Assembly: GCF_020360975.1 (NCBI RefSeq)
Contig: NW_025408669.1
Location: 1 to 64,000 of the forward strand
Source of the DNA: Hirsutella rhossiliensis
Taxonomy: Eukaryota; Ascomycota; Sordariomycetes; Hypocreales; Ophiocordycipitaceae
Direction: 5' to 3'
Length of the DNA stretch: 64,000 nt
Part shown: in pieces, positions 48,044 through 62,015 of the stretch
Layout: every line of letters begins with the position of its first letter
How positions within the stretch are numbered: position 1 is the stretch's first letter
The notes under the pieces: model-generated
The model's input: the letters and a program-made list of their open reading frames with translations, nothing else
The model's database searches: none
Told to the model about the DNA's origin: nothing
Translations under genes and position numbers: made by a program

Positions 48044-49706
48044 CCCTTTTAAACCTTTTAGTAAAATTATCGAAGTAAAAAGCTATAGTAGGTTAAGTGC
48101 TTAAGTAGTTCCTAGGTATTTTCCTCTAGTTTATATCCCTTCTACTTAATAAGGTATTCTTATTACTAACCTTATTTTCTTATATCTAGTATTTATTCTA
48201 CTTTATATTCTTAATTATTATTAACTTTAATTTTTTCCTATAGTTTAGCGTTTTATAGCGCTAGTTTTAATAATAAAATATAAAATATTAGGTATATCTA
48301 TATTATTATTAGTAGCGAAAGTTTATAGTTAACTTTTAAAATAGCTTTCTTAACCTTAAACGGTCTAAGTTTCTTAAAATCTAATTTATTACTTAGTCGT
48401 TTTATTTTACTATTTCGTTATATAAGGTAGACTATATCTCCCTATTAAAAGATTAGTCCTTATAATCTTTTCTAATTATAGTAAGTAGATATTCGTTCTT
48501 TAATAAATTAAAGTTCTTATTATATTTCTCTATATAATCTTTATAGCTAATCTACTTATAGTATTACTTATTTCGCTTATAGTCCTTATTAAGTAACCTT
48601 AAATACTTCTAGGTTATATCTATAATTAGTATATACTAGTAAGAGCTTAGTTATTTCTATAACTAAGCTATTATAAGCTAGTTATACTATTAATAGCTAT
48701 TTAACCTAATTATTTTATTTATAATTAATATATTATTATAAATATTATTTAAGCGTTTAGTTAAGTCGTTTTATTTATCTATCTATTTATAAGTAATAAG
48801 CTATACTAAGCTTATATTTTGTCTTTAATTATACTATAAGAGCTTACTAAAACTTAGCTATAAATATACTTTCTTTATTAAAGATAATCTTATTTAGTAG
48901 TCTATAATTACTAATAATTATTTATAGGAATATATATATTAGCTCTTTTATATTACTTACTTCTCTATATAGTAAGAAGTATTTATACTTCGTTAATCGG
49001 TCGGTAATAATAAATATACTATTATACTTAACGTTAGTTATAGGTTCTTTTAATAGTAGTAGCTTTATAATATAATTAAAAGCTATTAAATCCTATAGTT
49101 TCTTTAGTACTAGTAGCGGTTATAATTCTTTATATAGCTTATATCGTTTAGCTTTACTTTATATATAAAGTTTATATTTTTTAATAACTTATTATATTAC
49201 TTCCTTAAGCTATAAGAAGTTATATTATTATTTAATCCGTTTTATTATTCTTTAGATTCCTTAGTATCTATATATTAAATATTTATATATATCTTATATA
49301 ACTTTATCTTATAACGCTAGTAGTATCTAGATTTTATTCTTATATATTAAAATTTCCGAATATTCTATATTATATCCCTTTAGTCCTTTATATTCTTTTA
49401 TCCATTTTAGGATCTTTTAGTATATTAAGTCGTTAGGTTATACTTTAAATATTATATTTAGCTATTATTACTAGTAGTTTCTATTTTTATTAATTTCTAG
49501 GATTTATTCTTTTACTATAATTGCTCTTATATTATAGTTACTTTATAGACTAAGGGTATTAAGTCGACTATTTTCTATTCCTTTTTTATAGATTATTTTA
49601 TAGTTAAATTCTAATAAATATTCGCCTTATTAGATCTATTATTTATTTAACTATTATATTATTATAAAGTATAAGATATTCTTATAATCTATATAAACCT
49701 TAACTT
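48044..49706 (-). pseudogene. GyA copy 2 pol relic, left part
   Basis: Colinear with 21420-22384 plus 29338-30030 of copy 1 without the GyB insertion. The single GTAAT at 49004-49008 marks the site used by GyB in copy 1. Frames are unreadable except for short integrase-like patches near 48780-48830. Confidence 0.7.
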
Positions 49707-49711
49707 TATAC

Positions 49712-49965
49712 TATAAAAGCGCTACTAAGAGGTATAGGCTAATAAAGTACTTAGATATATAGTACTAATATATTAGTAGGGTATTAGTAGGGAATCGTGC
49801 CTACCCCGCTTATATATTATAGACCTCTCGCTACTCCGACTAAAGAGGAAAAATCCCTCTTCCTATAAGCTTTAGTCTTACGACGAGGAGAATATAATAT
49901 ATATAGCGTAGTACCTCTAGCTATCTTTACTACCTAACTAATCGTACTATAATATATTCTCTATA
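49712..49965 (+). repeat. GyC 5' LTR
   Basis: 254 bp, TATAAAAGCGC to TTCTCTATA, homologous to 57233-57489. Confidence 0.85.
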
Positions 49966-50079
49966 ATTTAAAGCTTCCTTTTTAGTTACCTAGTAAAGAT
50001 AGCTACTTAGAGAAGACTATATAACGCTCCTATAGCGCGACGTAGTAGTTAACTAGTTAAGGCCTCTTTATTATATATA

Positions 50080-51110
50080 TTAAGTATCTACTTAGGAGAT
50101 AAAGAACCGGAAGATATATCCTTAGAATAGACCCCTATTATAAACGATATTCTAACTATATTAAAGATATCGCTACCTATAGGCGTAAGACCGTTAACTT
50201 AAAAAGAAAAGCTTATAGCCTTATAAGTATATATTAAAGAGCTAAAGGAGACGAAACGCTTATAAGACCGCGTTATATAATTAGAGGAGGAAATTACTAA
50301 ACGTGCTAGCGCTATCGCTATCTATTTAGGAAAGCATCGATAGTCTTACTCCCTTAAATCGGATAGTAGTCGCGGTAATAAGGTTAAGATTAAAAATATC
50401 GCTTAATTATCTTAACCTACTAATATATAGAAACGTCGAGACTAGACTTACGATTTAAAGGACGCCTTTAGGGCAGCGCCTAGACGCTTTCGTCGCGATA
50501 AAATAAAGATCCTTTACGCGGTAGATTATATATATAGTAACTATAAAGCGAGATAGCGCCGATACCTTAAAGAATAGACGCCGATTAACTAAACTAAATA
50601 TAGTATAAATTAGGTATACTTTAAAGAATAGATACTTATCTTAATTAAGGATACTATAAATAAGGAGATACTATTAGCGACGTAATTAAAGGAGGCTTAT
50701 TAATAAGAAAGCTAGTCCCTCTTAGAGTTTAGCTTATACCTTAATTCCTTAGAGAGGTATTTTAAACGCTTATTAGAAAAGGCACGTGCTCTTACGTTTT
50801 TCGCTAAGCTAGAGCTATAACTTTAAGACTAAATTAACCTCTATTTAATACCTATTTATACCTACTAATAGGAAGAGCTTATATAAGTTACTTAATAATA
50901 TTAGGATACTACTATTAATAAGAGGCGATATACTAATACTACTTTTACCCTTAGAGGAACTAGGAATAAGAGTAGTGCTATACCCTAAGGCGGTATATAT
51001 AAGGGAAGAAATTAAAGAGGCCGATAAGCTAGGCTAAATCGTTAAGGAAATACTATTAATTTAACTAATAACTAGTAAGCTAGCGATATACTTACTAAGG
51101 GATAAACTAA
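50080..51110 (+). pseudogene. GyC gag relic
   Basis: A frame from about 50.1 kb contains charged, coiled-coil-like stretches such as YIKELKETKRLQDRV and EEEITKRASAIAIYLGKHR and a core AFRAAPRRFRRDKIKILYAVDY, typical of a Gypsy gag of this size. Stops are all TAA/TAG at positions where Gln is plausible. No complete zinc knuckle was seen. Confidence 0.55.
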
Positions 51111-51289
51111 GGGACGTTATCGAGGAAGAGGATCTTCTACTTAATCGGGAATTATATATTTCTAATATAATAAGCTAGGATACCTATTTACGGAATATAC
51201 TAATTTTTTAAAGGTAGAAACCCTAGCAAAGACTCTTAGACTTAATACTATAAAATAAGGAAAAGGTAAGATATTAAAGTAAACGCCTC

Positions 51290-54200
51290 TCCCTTAATAA
51301 ACTTAATACTTATAGGATAGTTACTTAAAACTCTTATAACGATATTAGGGCGAAACCCTACTAAAGTCCCTATATACTTAGATACTTATAGTACCGTTAA
51401 CCTCGTAGATATATACTTTACCTAATAGTAGGGATTACTATAAGTAGCGCTATTATACCCTAAGTTATTAAGGCTTAGTAATAGTAAGGTAAGGGAGTAT
51501 AGAGTATAGTTAGTACCGCTTTAAATAATAGATATAAGAGGCATTAAAAAGATAATTACTTATTTTTATATTAATACCGATAAGTTAACGCTAAACGATT
51601 AAGTACTAATCCTTTTATTAGTTACTACCTTAAATGATAAACGTATTTATATTATCCTATAGAAATAATAGTAGTAGTTTAAGTATTAACTAAGTAGCGA
51701 AACCTTATAAAATCCTTATAAATTCCTTTAAGAATATAGGAACGAGGTAAGGGTATATATAATAGCGCTTAATCCTAAGCTAATCCCGCTACTAGATAAA
51801 GATAAGGATAAAGGGATTTTATAGGAAGAATAAGCCGAAATCCTACTAACTCTCTACTAGTTTAAAGATACTTTCTCGGCTAATAAATCTAATATATTAC
51901 TAGCTAAAAAGGGAATAGATTACTTAATTAATTTAATCCTTAATATAGAACCCCATTATAGACCGATTTACCCTTTATCGTAAAGAGAACTCTAAGTATT
52001 ACGCGACTAGATCTAAAACGCAATAAGAAGGAAAATAATCTAAGAGTTAAAGAGCCTAGCTAGGGCGCCTATCCTTTTTATTCTAAAAAAGGATAGTACC
52101 TTATAGCTATATATAGACTACCGAGGACTTAACTAGGTTATATAAAAGAATCGGTACCCTTTACCCCTTATTTTAGAGATTATTAACTGCTATTAAGGAG
52201 CTAAGTATTTTTCTAAGATTAATATATAGAATATATATTAATATATTTAAATTTAGGAAGGAGATAAATAAAAGACCGCTTTCTAAACGCGTTATAGATA
52301 TTTCGAATACCTAGTAATACCCTTTAGACTTACTAATATATTAGCTACGTTTTAGAGCTATATCTATTAGGCGCTTAAGGGGCTTATAGATATAATCTAT
52401 ATAGTTTACCTTAACGATATCCTTATATACTCTAAAACGAAAGAAGAATATATTAAATACTTAGGATAAGTAATAGAAAGGCTAAGGGCTATAAAGCTCT
52501 ATATAAAACCATCGAAGTATATCTTTTATTAATAGTTAGTTAAGTTCCTTAAGTTTATATTATCTATTAATAGGGTATCGATAGACCCTTAACGGGTAAA
52601 GGCAATAGCCTAATAGCTTAAACCTATAACCTACTATAATATTTAGGTTTTCCTTAGGTTCTATAATTTTTACCGACGATTTATATATAGGTACTTAAGA
52701 GTTATAGCGCCCTTAACTATATTACTAAAGGGGAGTAAGAATAAAAAGAAGCTAAGGAGTATAGAGCTAAACCTTATTAAAAGGGCAGCGTTTTAGGCTC
52801 TTAAGGATGCTTTTTAAGGAGCCCTACTCCTTTAATATTACGATCTAGAAAGACGTATTTATATTAAAATAAATATATCGTAATTCGCGATAGTAGGGAT
52901 TATCTCTTAAACTAATAATAAAGGGCGTTACTATCCGATTATATTTTAGTTAAGGAAGTTTACTAGAGCCGAACTTAATTATTTATTATTAAGTTATTTA
53001 AATACTAGCGATATTATATTAAAGAGGTAGTATATAAAGTAAAGGTATTATTAGACTACTATAACCTTTAAACGTTTATATACTAAACCTCCTTAAATAA
53101 GAGGTAAGTAAGATAGTATATATATTTAGTACTATTCGACTTTATAATTAAGCATCGTATAAGTAAATCTAACTTAGTAAACGCGCTATCGAGAATACTT
53201 AGATATAAGGGCGAGAAGCCCTTATCTATAGAACTATTACTAAAGCTATAAGCGAAACTAGCTACTATTAATACTATATTTATATAAAGAAATAACGAGG
53301 CGTTTTTATAAGTAAGAAGATACTTAACCTTAAGTTAATATAAGTATAGTAAAGTGCCTTTATATAAGGAAAATATATAAGCTTATTTATAGCGAAACTA
53401 TAATAATTTAGGTATAAGACCTAAACGATTAGCTAATTAAGCTAAAGAGAGAGCTAGTTATAAATAGTTACTCTTAAGGAAGACCGCTAAAGAAGCGGCC
53501 TACTATATAAAGGTTTATATAGTAGAAGTTCTAGAACTATTACTAGAGTTACTAAAACGCACTTAGTCGGTTAACGTAGTAATTAGTAGGCTAAAGAGAC
53601 TAAAGACTTTTTAAAAGGGAAGGGTTTCTAGTTAATACGCTTAGATAGACTACTACTATAGAAGGGTTATATCGTAGTGCCTTTAAAGGTAGCTTTATAA
53701 TAAGAGCTAATATAGCTCTTTTATAACGATTTATTAGTAAGATACTTTAGCTCTTAATATACTAGCGAACTACTAGTAAGGAACTTCTACTAAGATAGAA
53801 TAATAAAAGATATAAATAAATACGTTTAGTTATACTTAGTATATTAAGGTATAGTATCTAAGAAGCATCGCCCTTATAGTACTATATAATCGTTACTATA
53901 TCCTATACGACTATAGGAAGAATTATTAATAGACTTTACTATAGGTCTACCTAAAGTATAGTATAATATATAAGATATTAATACGATCTTAGTAATCGTA
54001 GACCGATATACTAAGTATTGCCTTTTCTTTCCTATCTCTAAGATAATAATAGCTCTAGAGCTAGTAGAATTATTCTATTACTAAGTTAAATTAGTATATA
54101 GACCTTTAAAAGGTATTATCTTAGATAGAAGGTCCCTATTTATAAGTAAGTTTTAGTTAGATCTCTATTTTATCTTATAAGTAAAACGTAGGCTATCGAT

Positions 54201-54960
54201 AGTATTTTACCTATAAACTAATAGGTAAATAAAATAAATAAACTAAGCTATATAGTACTACTTAAGATACTTTACTAACTTAGAATAAACTAACTAAGCG
54301 TTACTCCTATATATTACTTAATTTATATATAATAATATAAAGAACGCGATAACTAGGTTATTACTTAATAAAGCGTTAATAGGTTACTTACTAAACTTTT
54401 ATATTAATACTAAGGAAGATATTATTTAAATAGGGGTACTTAAAGTAAGAGTAAGAGTTACTAAGCTATAAGAGCTATAAAAGAGGCTTAAGGAATACTA
54501 AGGAAAGGCTATTAAATCGTAAGCGAAATACTACGATATAAAGTACTAACCGCTTATACTAAAAGTAAGAGACCTTATAGTATTATCGATAAAGAACTTA
54601 TACCTTAAGGATAAAAAAAGAAAACTCTTACCTAAGTATATTAGACCGTTTTAGGTCCTATAAGCTATTAGAAAGTAAGTATATCGTCTTATACTCCCTA
54701 AGAAGTACTTACGCCTCTATAACGTTTTTTATATTAATCTCTTAGAGCTATAAAAGGAGCGTAAAGGAACTTATAAGGATAGCGAAACCCTACTAATACT
54801 AGACTTAGAGGACAACGAAAGCGAATAAGAAGTCTAAGAGATTAAAGACTAAAAGATATCTAAGGGCGATACCTTTTTCCTTAATAAATAAAAAGGATAG
54901 CTAGCTAAGTATAACTAATAGGTCGATACTAAAGATATAGTAAATAGCTAAGACCTTATT
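51290..54960 (+). pseudogene. GyC pol: protease, reverse transcriptase, RNase H, integrase
   Basis: The protease motif YLDTYSTVNLV is at about 51375-51407. RT begins around LQLYIDYRGLNQVI (about 52093) and its catalytic block reads IVYLNDILIYSKT with YLND at 52407-52418; here the first Asp became Asn. RNase H follows near 52.8-53.2 kb (INISQFAIVGIISQ). Integrase has the first Asp in LIDFTIGLP (53932-53934) and the second in ILDRRSLF (54124-54126). The Glu position 36 codons later (D-35-E) is AAA, Lys (54232-54234). C-terminal sequence runs to about 54.95 kb. Frame conservation is the best among the heavily mutated elements. Confidence 0.75.
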
Positions 54961-55291
54961 AAAGAATATATTACTTACTTAACTAGGAAAAAGAAGCGTA
55001 AGACTAAGTAAGGTAGGGAAACCTACTAGTATAGGGAGACGCTACTAAATCGGTAATAAATCCCTATTAAATCGCTAACGACTTATTAATATATTAGTAT
55101 ACCCGAACGTCCTATAACTATATATAAAATAGTAAAATAAGAGAATAAGGGAAAAACTATTTATACTACCTATTAAATATTATTAAGGAAAATAAAACTA
55201 AACTATAACTCTACTAAGGCCCTAATAATAAAAGAAAGAAGGATAGTTATAGCTAAATAAAAGAAAGATAAGACCTATTTATTACTTCTAA

Positions 55292-56854
55292 CTACCCCTT
55301 TTCTTCGCCGGCGTAGTAGGAACTAACTAAGGCGCCCCCTCCGCTATACTAAATACCTCTAGAAATACCGGAACTACTTTATCCTCCGCTCCTTCCTTAT
55401 CCTCTACGTCGAGACCTATCTCTATTAGCACGGTACTTACCTTAGCCTTAGTAAATAGTAAGGTATATTACTACGAAGTATAGCCTATATCGCTATCGAT
55501 AAAGCGGAGTTTTAACTAGGATTCCTAGGCCTAGTACTCCGGGCTTATATAGGCGATATTAAATAAGGGCGCGGGGTTAAGGCGAATAATAAGCTTATAG
55601 CGCTTATTAATTAGCGTATAATAGTTAGTACGCTCGACCTAGTATATCGTTAGGCGATTACTAATAAAAAGGTCGGATAAAACTTATAATAGTAGACTTC
55701 TATATACTTATAGTCCTAAAGGACTTATAATAAGCCGTCTTAGTAGCGTCGAAAGCCTTAGCTAAATACTATACTATAATAGCGAGATAGCGCCGATTAG
55801 CCTCCTAAAAAATAAGTATGCCTATATTTAAGCTATTATCCTTAGTATCCTTATTACCGGTCTTTAGCTTATTAAGCTTATATAGGTGCTTAATAATAGT
55901 AACTATATTAGCCCGGTTACTAAATATAAGAGTAGCGGCCTTAAGAAGGATTAGCTTATTAATTATAATATTTAAAATTAAGGGGAAACTTACCTAGTTA
56001 TAGGTCGCAGTATATTTATAATATTACTTATAGTACGTCGAGGAAACCCCTAAGAAAATATAGCTAATCGAGAGCACCTAGATAGGCTTAGGCTCGGTTA
56101 TACTATACTCCTTAATAACTATCCTAAAATAATATATATACTAAAGCTTATAAGGGATAACCCTATAGGCCTTAACTAAGCGGGCTTTAGCCTTAGATTA
56201 GGTACGCCTCTTTATAAGAGCGCGACCGCCTTATACCGCCGCTTAGGTGCCCTTATCTCTAACGCCGCCGTTCTTAGGTTCGTTAATAGGAGGAGTTAGA
56301 TCGCGGCCGTCTTTATTATTACCGTTATTATTATCTTAGCCCTTATTTAACTAGGTATTAAGATAGTCTTAGCCCTTATTTAGCTAGGCCTTATCGTTAA
56401 TATTAGCTTACTTATTCTAAGGAGCGGCCTAGGCGACGATCTCCTATTAGCTAGAGCCGCCCTATCGAGATAAAGTAGCTAGGTTATCGGCACTTACCTA
56501 AGAGCGCCTAGGCACAATCTCCTTACTAGTATTAGTATCGCTAATAAGGGTAATAGACTTATAGGTTTCCTAGCCTATAAAGGTAGGCTTATCGATAGCT
56601 AGTGCTAGGGTATTTAGTAGGGTAATAGGGGCACGACCCTCGCTAACGTTAGGTCCTAGACTAAAAGTCTCCTAAGACTAGGATTCCCCTATACCTTTCT
56701 TAGCTTTCTTTACTAAGGGGGAACTAGCTTTACTATAAAACTTCTAAGCTAATCGCTTATACTTCAAGGGCGAACCCGCCGCTACCTACTCCTATATATA
56801 GTATAGGAAATCGGCGTTATAGTTCTTTATCTTCTTTAGTATAAAAGGTATTAT
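55292..56854 (-). pseudogene. Candidate antisense gene in the GyC 3' module
   Basis: On the minus strand one frame runs from an ATA at 56852-56854 (ATG before RIP) for about 521 codons to 55292, interrupted only by TAA/TAG where Gln or Trp would fit. It begins IIPFILKKIKNYNADFLYYI and includes a Gln/Asn/Asp-rich part with a tandem repeat (QLNKGQD twice, about 56340-56395) and a basic segment (RALIKRRT). The plus strand in the same interval, especially 56.1-56.5 kb, is poor in protein-like sequence. A promoter-like region lies upstream on the same strand. No family recognised. It sits between integrase and 3' LTR, opposite in direction to gag-pol. Confidence 0.5.
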
Positions 56855-56940
56855 CGTTAATAAATTATTAATAAAAAGTAATATAAAAAGGTATAAGGGA
56901 TTAATAAAAAAGGGTATAAAACTTTATAGTAATTATAAGT

Positions 56941-56993
56941 AAAAGAGTTAAAGAAGAAAAGAAAATAAAAGAAGTAAGAGATATATATATATA
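56941..56993 (-). promoter_or_regulatory. Antisense core promoter inside GyC
   Basis: Read on the minus strand, an alternating TATATATATAT at about 56981-56993 is followed by a C/T-rich run (56980-56941) and, roughly 90 bases on, the ATA start of the antisense frame. The same order as in GyB. The alternating TA could partly be RIP product, so this is suggestive only. Confidence 0.4.
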
Positions 56994-57232
56994 CTCTTTA
57001 TATTATAGTTACGCGGCTAATATATAAGCGATACTATAATAGTTACTTAGCGGTAACCGCTAGTATAATAACTATTAACGTTATAAAGCATAGACTAATA
57101 TATACTTATATAAGCGTATACGCGCGATATATAACTAAAACTACCTCTCTTTTTAACTAAATATATATAGTATAGTAAAAGTAATATATATTAAAGATAT
57201 AGCTAAGACGTCTATATAAAAGGGGAGATAAT

Positions 57233-57489
57233 TATAAGAGCGCTACTAAGAGGTATAGGCTAATAAGGTATTTGGATATATAGTACTAATATATTAGTAG
57301 GGTATTAGTAGGGAATTATACTTACCCCGCTTATATATTATAGACCTCTTACTATTTTAACTAAAGAGGAAAAATCCCTCTTCTTATAAGCTTTAGTCTT
57401 ATAATAAGGAGAATATAATATATATAGCGTAGTACCTCTAGCTATCTCTACTACCTAACTAATCGTACTATAATATATATTCCTTTATA
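57233..57489 (+). repeat. GyC 3' LTR
   Basis: 257 bp, TATAAGAGCGC to CCTTTATA, followed by the TATAC target duplication. Confidence 0.85.
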
Positions 57490-57494
57490 TATAC

Positions 57495-60400
57495 TTACTT
57501 TTAAAAAGGTAGTATCGAAATTCCTTAAAAGCTTAAATAATTATAAGGAATTCTTTATCGTAAATAAGGTAATTAAGTTCTATGCTATATAGCTTTTTCG
57601 AGTAGAATATAATTAGTTATAGCCTTCTTTTATTATCCTTTTATTTAATTTATACTCTTAAAGTAAAGTCTAATATATTAGTTTTAAGTTTAATTTAATA
57701 TTCTAGATTAAAGGTAGTTAAGACTAATTCTTATATAATTATAGTCTTAATATATTTAAAAGCTTTATTAGCTTTATCGTCCTATATAAATTCTTTTTCC
57801 TTTTTCGTTAAGTTATATAGTAGTACTATAATCTTTTTAAAATCTTTAATAAATCGTTAGTAGTAATTTATAAATCCTAGGAAACTTTATATATCCTTAA
57901 CGTTTTTTAGCGTTAGCTATACTTTAACTAAGTTAATCTTATCTTATTATATCTATATCTCTCTTAGTAAGATTATATATCTAAGGAAGTCTACTTCCTA
58001 TATATAGAACTTACTTTTCTTTAGTTTAACTAGTAACTTTATATTTTAAAGTATATAGAGTACTTTATAAACGTATTCCTTATATTCTTCTAAGGTATCT
58101 AAGAAGATTAGGATATTATCTTAGTATACTACTATAAAGATATCTAAGTATTCGTATAGGATATTATTAATTATCTATTAAAAGGTAGCTAGTATATTTA
58201 TAAGTCTAAATAGTATTACTAGATATTTAAATAGTTTAAATTTCGTTTTAAAAGCTATTATTTATTTATATCCCTTTTTTATATATATTAAGTTATAGGC
58301 GCCTTTAAGATTAAGGGCTATAAACTATTTTTTACCGTATAATCGATCTTATAGTTCTAATATAAGTAGTAATAGTATTTAGTCCTTTATTATAATATCG
58401 TTTAAGCGTTTATAGTTAATAACTAGTTATAGCTTACTATTTGTCTTTAAAATAAATATAACTAGGTAGCTTACTTTAGATATTAATATTTATATATATC
58501 CCTTTTATATATTCTCGTTAAGGTAGTTATATAGCGTTTATAGTTAATTTTCGTTTAAGTTATAGATTTTATAGAATATTAGCGTTATTTTATCCTTAAG
58601 ATAAATTTTATAGTCTTATTAGCTATATTTAGGTAACCCTATCTTAAGTTCTTCTTTAAAGAGTTTATTATATTTCTAGTATTTTTAAGGGATATTTTTT
58701 AATCTATCTTATAGGCTTTATTCTTTTTTTAAGAGCTAGTTTCTCTAAATTTAAGCTCTTTATTAATTTATTTAAGGTCTTTCCTTAGAGTAGTAATAAC
58801 TCTTTAGATCTTTATATTATATCCTTTATTCTATTTATATTAAATACTAGGTTATATAGCCGTATTAATTAGTATATAGGTCTTATTAGTTAATTTTATT
58901 ATATCTACTAGTTTAGTTACTATTTTTATTTATATTACTAAGGCCTATAATAATTTACTTAAATAGTTATCCCTTTATCTTATTTAGTAGCTAAATTATC
59001 GTAAAACTTTACTTTCTTTTAAATCTACTAGTCCTAGAAACTTATATCTTTATTTTAATATAGCTAGCTAGTTTTCTAGTTAATTAGTAGGTTGCTCTCT
59101 TATAGCTATAGAAGTCTTAATATAAGGTTATATTCTTTAATATCTATAATATTAAAGTTAACTTATTTATTATAGCCTTAGATATTAATATTAAGGTAAT
59201 TAATCTCTATATTAATAATTCTATTATTATAGTTAAAGGCTTCTCCTTTAATATTTATAAGTTTATATAGATCTTTCTTATATCTCTATATAAGTCGGTA
59301 ATAATTAACGACTTTATATAAAATATAATTACCTATCGCGCTATAGTTTAAAAGTATATATATATAATATCCTACGATTTAAATATCTAATACTATTTAG
59401 TTACTATAGCTTACCGTTACTATATATAGGGTCCTTAGATCTTATTATATCGTACTAGTTTATAGCCCTTTTATAGATAGCGTACCTTATTTTTTACTTA
59501 GTCTTTATTTATTTTATTTAGGTATTCTTCTTTAATTTATTATTAATATTATTTCTTTATATTTTTATTATATAGTATTATATTAGGGCTTAAGAAACTA
59601 ATTTCTTATAGCTAATTAAAGATTTTTTATTTCTTAAGACTATATCGTTTATATTATACTACTTTATAGTTAATTATATACTATACTTTATAATTTTATT
59701 TATTTTTATACTAAAGGTTAAGCTTTTATTTAGTATTTTTTTATTATTTATATAGTATTTTTATATCGATTCTTCCTTAGTTAAATATAGCTTATAGCCT
59801 TTATATATATTACTAATAATCTTTTAGTATACTATTATATCGTTTATACTATAATTATACTTTTTCGTATTTATAAACTCTATAGTTTAAGTATATATAT
59901 TTATTATAATCTTCTTTATTATATTTAACTTATTATATAAGTCTTTAAAAGATTAAGGGTTTAAATACCTTAAAGTAAGTAGTATTATACTATTCCTTTA
60001 TTTTAGTATATTTATAGATTTTATATATCTCCAAAAGATATCTTATGAATAAACTATAAATATCGCGGTATTTAAATAGCGTACTATAATTAGGTTTTAA
60101 TAATATAACTTAGTCGTTTAGGTAGCTTTAATCGATCTTCTAGTAGTTTAGTTCTATACTTAGGTAGGGTTTCAAAAGTACTTATCCCTTAAACTTAACT
60201 AAAAAGGCATTATATTATACTTTTATCTAAAAGTATATTATATAATCTAGGTAGATATATAATATCTATAAAATATACTTATAGTACTTATAAGTAAGTA
60301 GTATTTATAGATTATCTCTAAATTCTCCTTATAGTTACTATTCTTATTATAGAGCTATAAAGGTATTAACTATAGTAATAGCTATAGTATAGTCTCCTTT

Positions 60401-62015
60401 ATATAGTACTAGTTAATATTAAATTAATATAGCTTATTAGTTTTCTATAAGAATTTAAGGTATTTATTAGGTTCTAATTTTACGTATTTCTTTAAATTCT
60501 TTAAAGTATAGAGCGTATTTTTTAATTATAGTATTTTCCCTTAGTAATAAAGGTAGTAGTATAAGTTCGTTCTAATCTTTTATTTCTCTAAGTATTTCTT
60601 ATTCTTTATAGCTTATATCGTTAATACTTTATTATTCCTCTTTAGGTTATTATCTAAGTTTTATAAGTATAAGGGCTATATCTATATCTTCTTTATTATC
60701 CTATTTATAGACTACCTATCGTTATTATCGATTTTTATTTTATATATCTTCCTAGAATTATTTACTATTCTTCCTAATTTAATCTTAGGAGACTCTTTTA
60801 AGATAAAGGTATTTTAGTTTTATAAATTTAACTTATTTTTATATTTTAGGATCCCTTTATTATATTATTATAAGGGATTTCTTTAATAGCTTTAAGAACT
60901 ATCTAGTACTATTCTTATTACTTAGGTATACTATATATTTATTATTATAATATATAGTTTAACTAAGGAGTTTATACTTTAGTTCCTATTTATTAGTAGC
61001 GTTTAGGTATTTCTTACCTTTTAGGGCTAGTACTTAGTAGGTTTTCTTCTCTTTATAAGGTTATCTATATTTTTTAAAGTAATATCTAAGTTTCCTATAA
61101 TTAAAATACTTTCTTTTACCTTTCTATATTATACTTAAATCTATTAGTCTAAGATTTACTATATATACCTAAGCTATTTATATTTCGCGCTTTTTCTTAT
61201 AGTTAGTATATCGGCTAAAGTTATTTTTATAAGAAAGGTTTTAGTTTCCTCTTCCTTATTTTTTTTCTTAGCGTTATATATACTATTTATTATCGATTTA
61301 TACTACTATAGTAATATAGTCTAAGAGGTTATTAGGTCGATTTTCCTTATAAAGCTTATCCTTAATTTCTTCTTTAAGCTTATTATATAATCGTAATTTA
61401 AGGGGTTCGTTATCTTAATTAAGCTATAAGGTAACTTAATAGAACTTTATAGTATAATTTAATACTAAGATCCTTTATCGGAGTTCTTAAAGTTTTTATT
61501 TAGCTTCTTATTCCTTATTAGTTATTCCGAATACCTTTATAATAGCTTCTTTAAATCCTTAGAAACTAGTAAAGACTTTATCTATCTTATTATCTTATCG
61601 CGCTAGCTAATTATCGAGAAAATCCCTTATAATAAGTCTAAACTAAGCGAGTACTATTCTAGATAAATAATTTCTTACGTAAAGTACCTTTTCGACTAGG
61701 TCTAAGAGTTTAGTAAGGTAAAACTAATAGTAGGCCTTAAGTTAGGTAAGAAAGTCTTAAAGTATACTATAAGTACCGTTAAATAGTCCTAGCTATTTTA
61801 GTTTAACTACTTCTCTAAGGTCTTTAACTTATTTATTACCTCCTTTATTCTTAAGTAACTATACTTTATATCGAAGGGTAATAATCTCGCGTATTATATC
61901 TTAAGGTAATATAATAGCTCTAGAGTTAGTTAGTCTAGCTTACTATATAGGTATATTAATAGTTACGATATTACTTAAAGTAACGCGGTATTATATTAAA
62001 TAAGAGCTTTTAATA
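57495..62015 (-). pseudogene. GyA copy 2 gag-pol relic, right part
   Basis: Colinear with 30040-34917 of copy 1. The RT active-site block is near 58100-58140. An uninterrupted site at about 60940 corresponds to the S473 insertion of copy 1. An additional stretch at about 58918-59025 is absent from copy 1. No frame remains open. Confidence 0.7.

Larger units (their letters stand above)
49712..57489 (+). mobile_element. GyC: complete Ty3/Gypsy element
   Basis: LTRs lie at 49712-49965 (254 bp) and 57233-57489 (257 bp). The target duplication TATAC is at 49707-49711 and 57490-57494. A purine tract (AAAAGGGGAGATAAT, about 57218-57232) abuts the right LTR, so the sense strand is plus. Gag and pol read almost continuously if TAA/TAG are taken as Gln. 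Between integrase and 3' LTR there is an antisense module of about 1.7 kb. Confidence 0.9.
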
